From: Bacteriovorax sp. UBA1852
Lineage (GTDB): Bacteria; Bdellovibrionota; Bacteriovoracia; Bacteriovoracales; Bacteriovoracaceae
Assembly: GCA_002338505.1 (NCBI GenBank)
Contig: DDIK01000107.1
Coordinates: forward strand, 748-15,250
DNA length: 14,503 bases
Direction of reading: 5' to 3'
Positions 13,831-14,503 of the stretch are shown here, piece after piece. Position 1 is the first letter of the stretch; each line of letters begins with the position of its first letter. The translations under genes and the position numbers were made by a program. Below the pieces are notes generated by a model. It saw only the letters and a list, made by a program, of their open reading frames with translations. It was not told the DNA's origin and did no database searches.

Positions 13831-14503
13831 ATGGTCCTACCTAGTAAAGTTAATTCAATCGTAAGAGATATTTTAGATCTTCTAAAACCGAATAAGGTGT
13901 ATTTAAATTCATTTAAATTCTATCAGAAGTCGATTTTATTTGAAGGTGGAACTTTTGACATAAAGGGTAGAGTACATATCTTCAGTCTCGGAAAAGCCGC
14001 TTCTTTTGAAGCTCTTGCTTTTCGCAGTTTACTAGAGGGTAGCGGTGATGTTGAGATAGCCTCTTGTGTTTCTTATACTAAGAAAGATCATCTCGTAGAC
14101 GATGATAGGATGTATCAGTTAGCAGGCTCACATCCTCTTTTAACTGAAGAGAACTTAGAACTATCTAAAGTCTTTGTGGATTCTCTTTCGCATATTCCTG
14201 CAAGCGATTCCTTAGTCTTTCTACTTTCTGGAGGTGGTTCTGCTCTCTTAGAGATACCTCGCGATAATATGACCTTTGACGATTTACAAAATAAACATAA
14301 AGATCTTTTGGAGTCTGGTCAAAATATTAATGAAATGAATGCACAGAGAAAGGTTCTCTCACTTGTTAAGAATGGGGGACTTCTTGATCACATAAAGACA
14401 AGGAATATTCTCCAACTCATTACATGTGACATTCCGAATGAAAATATCTTTGATGTTAGTTCTGGTCCCCTTTTAAAAGAGGGCAGTGATGATAATCCAC
14501 TGA
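13831..14503 (+). CDS. Type II glycerate kinase (DUF4147/MOFRL family), 3'-truncated by the window edge
   Basis: This open frame runs off the end of the window with 224 codons visible and no stop. Type II glycerate kinases phosphorylate D-glycerate, usually at the 2-position, feeding glycolysis. Family motifs in order are IFSLGKAAS (50-58), AGSHPLLTEEN (98-108), LLSGGGSALLEIP (131-143), ESGQNINEMNAQRKVLS (161-177) and CDIPNENIFDVSSGP (199-213), matching the N-terminal DUF4147 domain. The C-terminal MOFRL domain would lie beyond the window. The chosen ATG sits directly against the start codon of the divergent symporter gene; a weak GAAG is 6 bases upstream. In-frame GTG (13819) and TTG (13825) upstream would overlap the symporter and lack ribosome sites. 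The visible family motifs begin near residue 50, so the exact start is less certain than the identity. Confidence 0.9.
   Translation, partial: MVLPSKVNSIVRDILDLLKPNKVYLNSFKFYQKSILFEGGTFDIKGRVHIFSLGKAASFEALAFRSLLEGSGDVEIASCVSYTKKDHLVDDDRMYQLAGSHPLLTEENLELSKVFVDSLSHIPASDSLVFLLSGGGSALLEIPRDNMTFDDLQNKHKDLLESGQNINEMNAQRKVLSLVKNGGLLDHIKTRNILQLITCDIPNENIFDVSSGPLLKEGSDDNPL

Overview
This window looks like a piece of chromosome from an AT-rich Gram-negative bacterium. Gene content and style (an FHA-like sigma-54 activator, lipoproteins, very tight gene packing, frequent TTG/GTG starts) would fit a predatory bacterium of the Halobacteriovorax/Bacteriovorax group (Bdellovibrionota). That assignment is inference from memory and was not checked by any search. 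I see no rRNA, tRNA, CRISPR array, insertion sequence or phage gene. The longest gene-free stretch is 214 bases.

Layout. Bases 1-1098 hold the 3' part of a hybrid sensor histidine kinase, followed 20 bases later by a full-length SelO protein adenylyltransferase (1119-2549). A minus-strand pair follows (4330 down to 2553): a PlsC-like acyltransferase and a short-chain dehydrogenase/epimerase-like protein, overlapping by 4 bases. Next come a 98-residue unknown protein (4467-4763), the ribosome-assembly GTPase EngB on the minus strand (5438-4767) and a sigma-54 activator with a degenerate FHA-like N-terminus (5485-6753).

The most distinctive part is 6736-8497. A membrane protein with a FliL-like C-terminus (minus) and a lipoprotein with a BamE/SmpA-like C-terminus (plus) diverge from a 214-base spacer. 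That spacer carries two candidate sigma-28 (FliA) promoters, one per direction, each with the canonical 11-base spacing, and a 9-bp spaced inverted repeat between them. This suggests a small motility-linked envelope locus. The adjacent sigma-54 activator, whose 3' end overlaps the FliL-like gene, may or may not be part of it.

Bases 8583-12227 form a compact housekeeping operon: yicC (RNase family), gmk (guanylate kinase) and a bifunctional (p)ppGpp synthetase/hydrolase. The genes overlap by 8 and 1 bases, so GDP supply and the stringent-response alarmone are made from one transcript. The rpoZ gene that often lies between gmk and spoT is absent here.

The window ends with a sodium:solute symporter (minus, 13830-12229) and the 5' part of a type II glycerate kinase (plus, from 13831). 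Their ATG codons sit back to back in a single CATATG. All four convergent junctions are separated by 3 bases or fewer or overlap, and none has a classic Rho-independent terminator.
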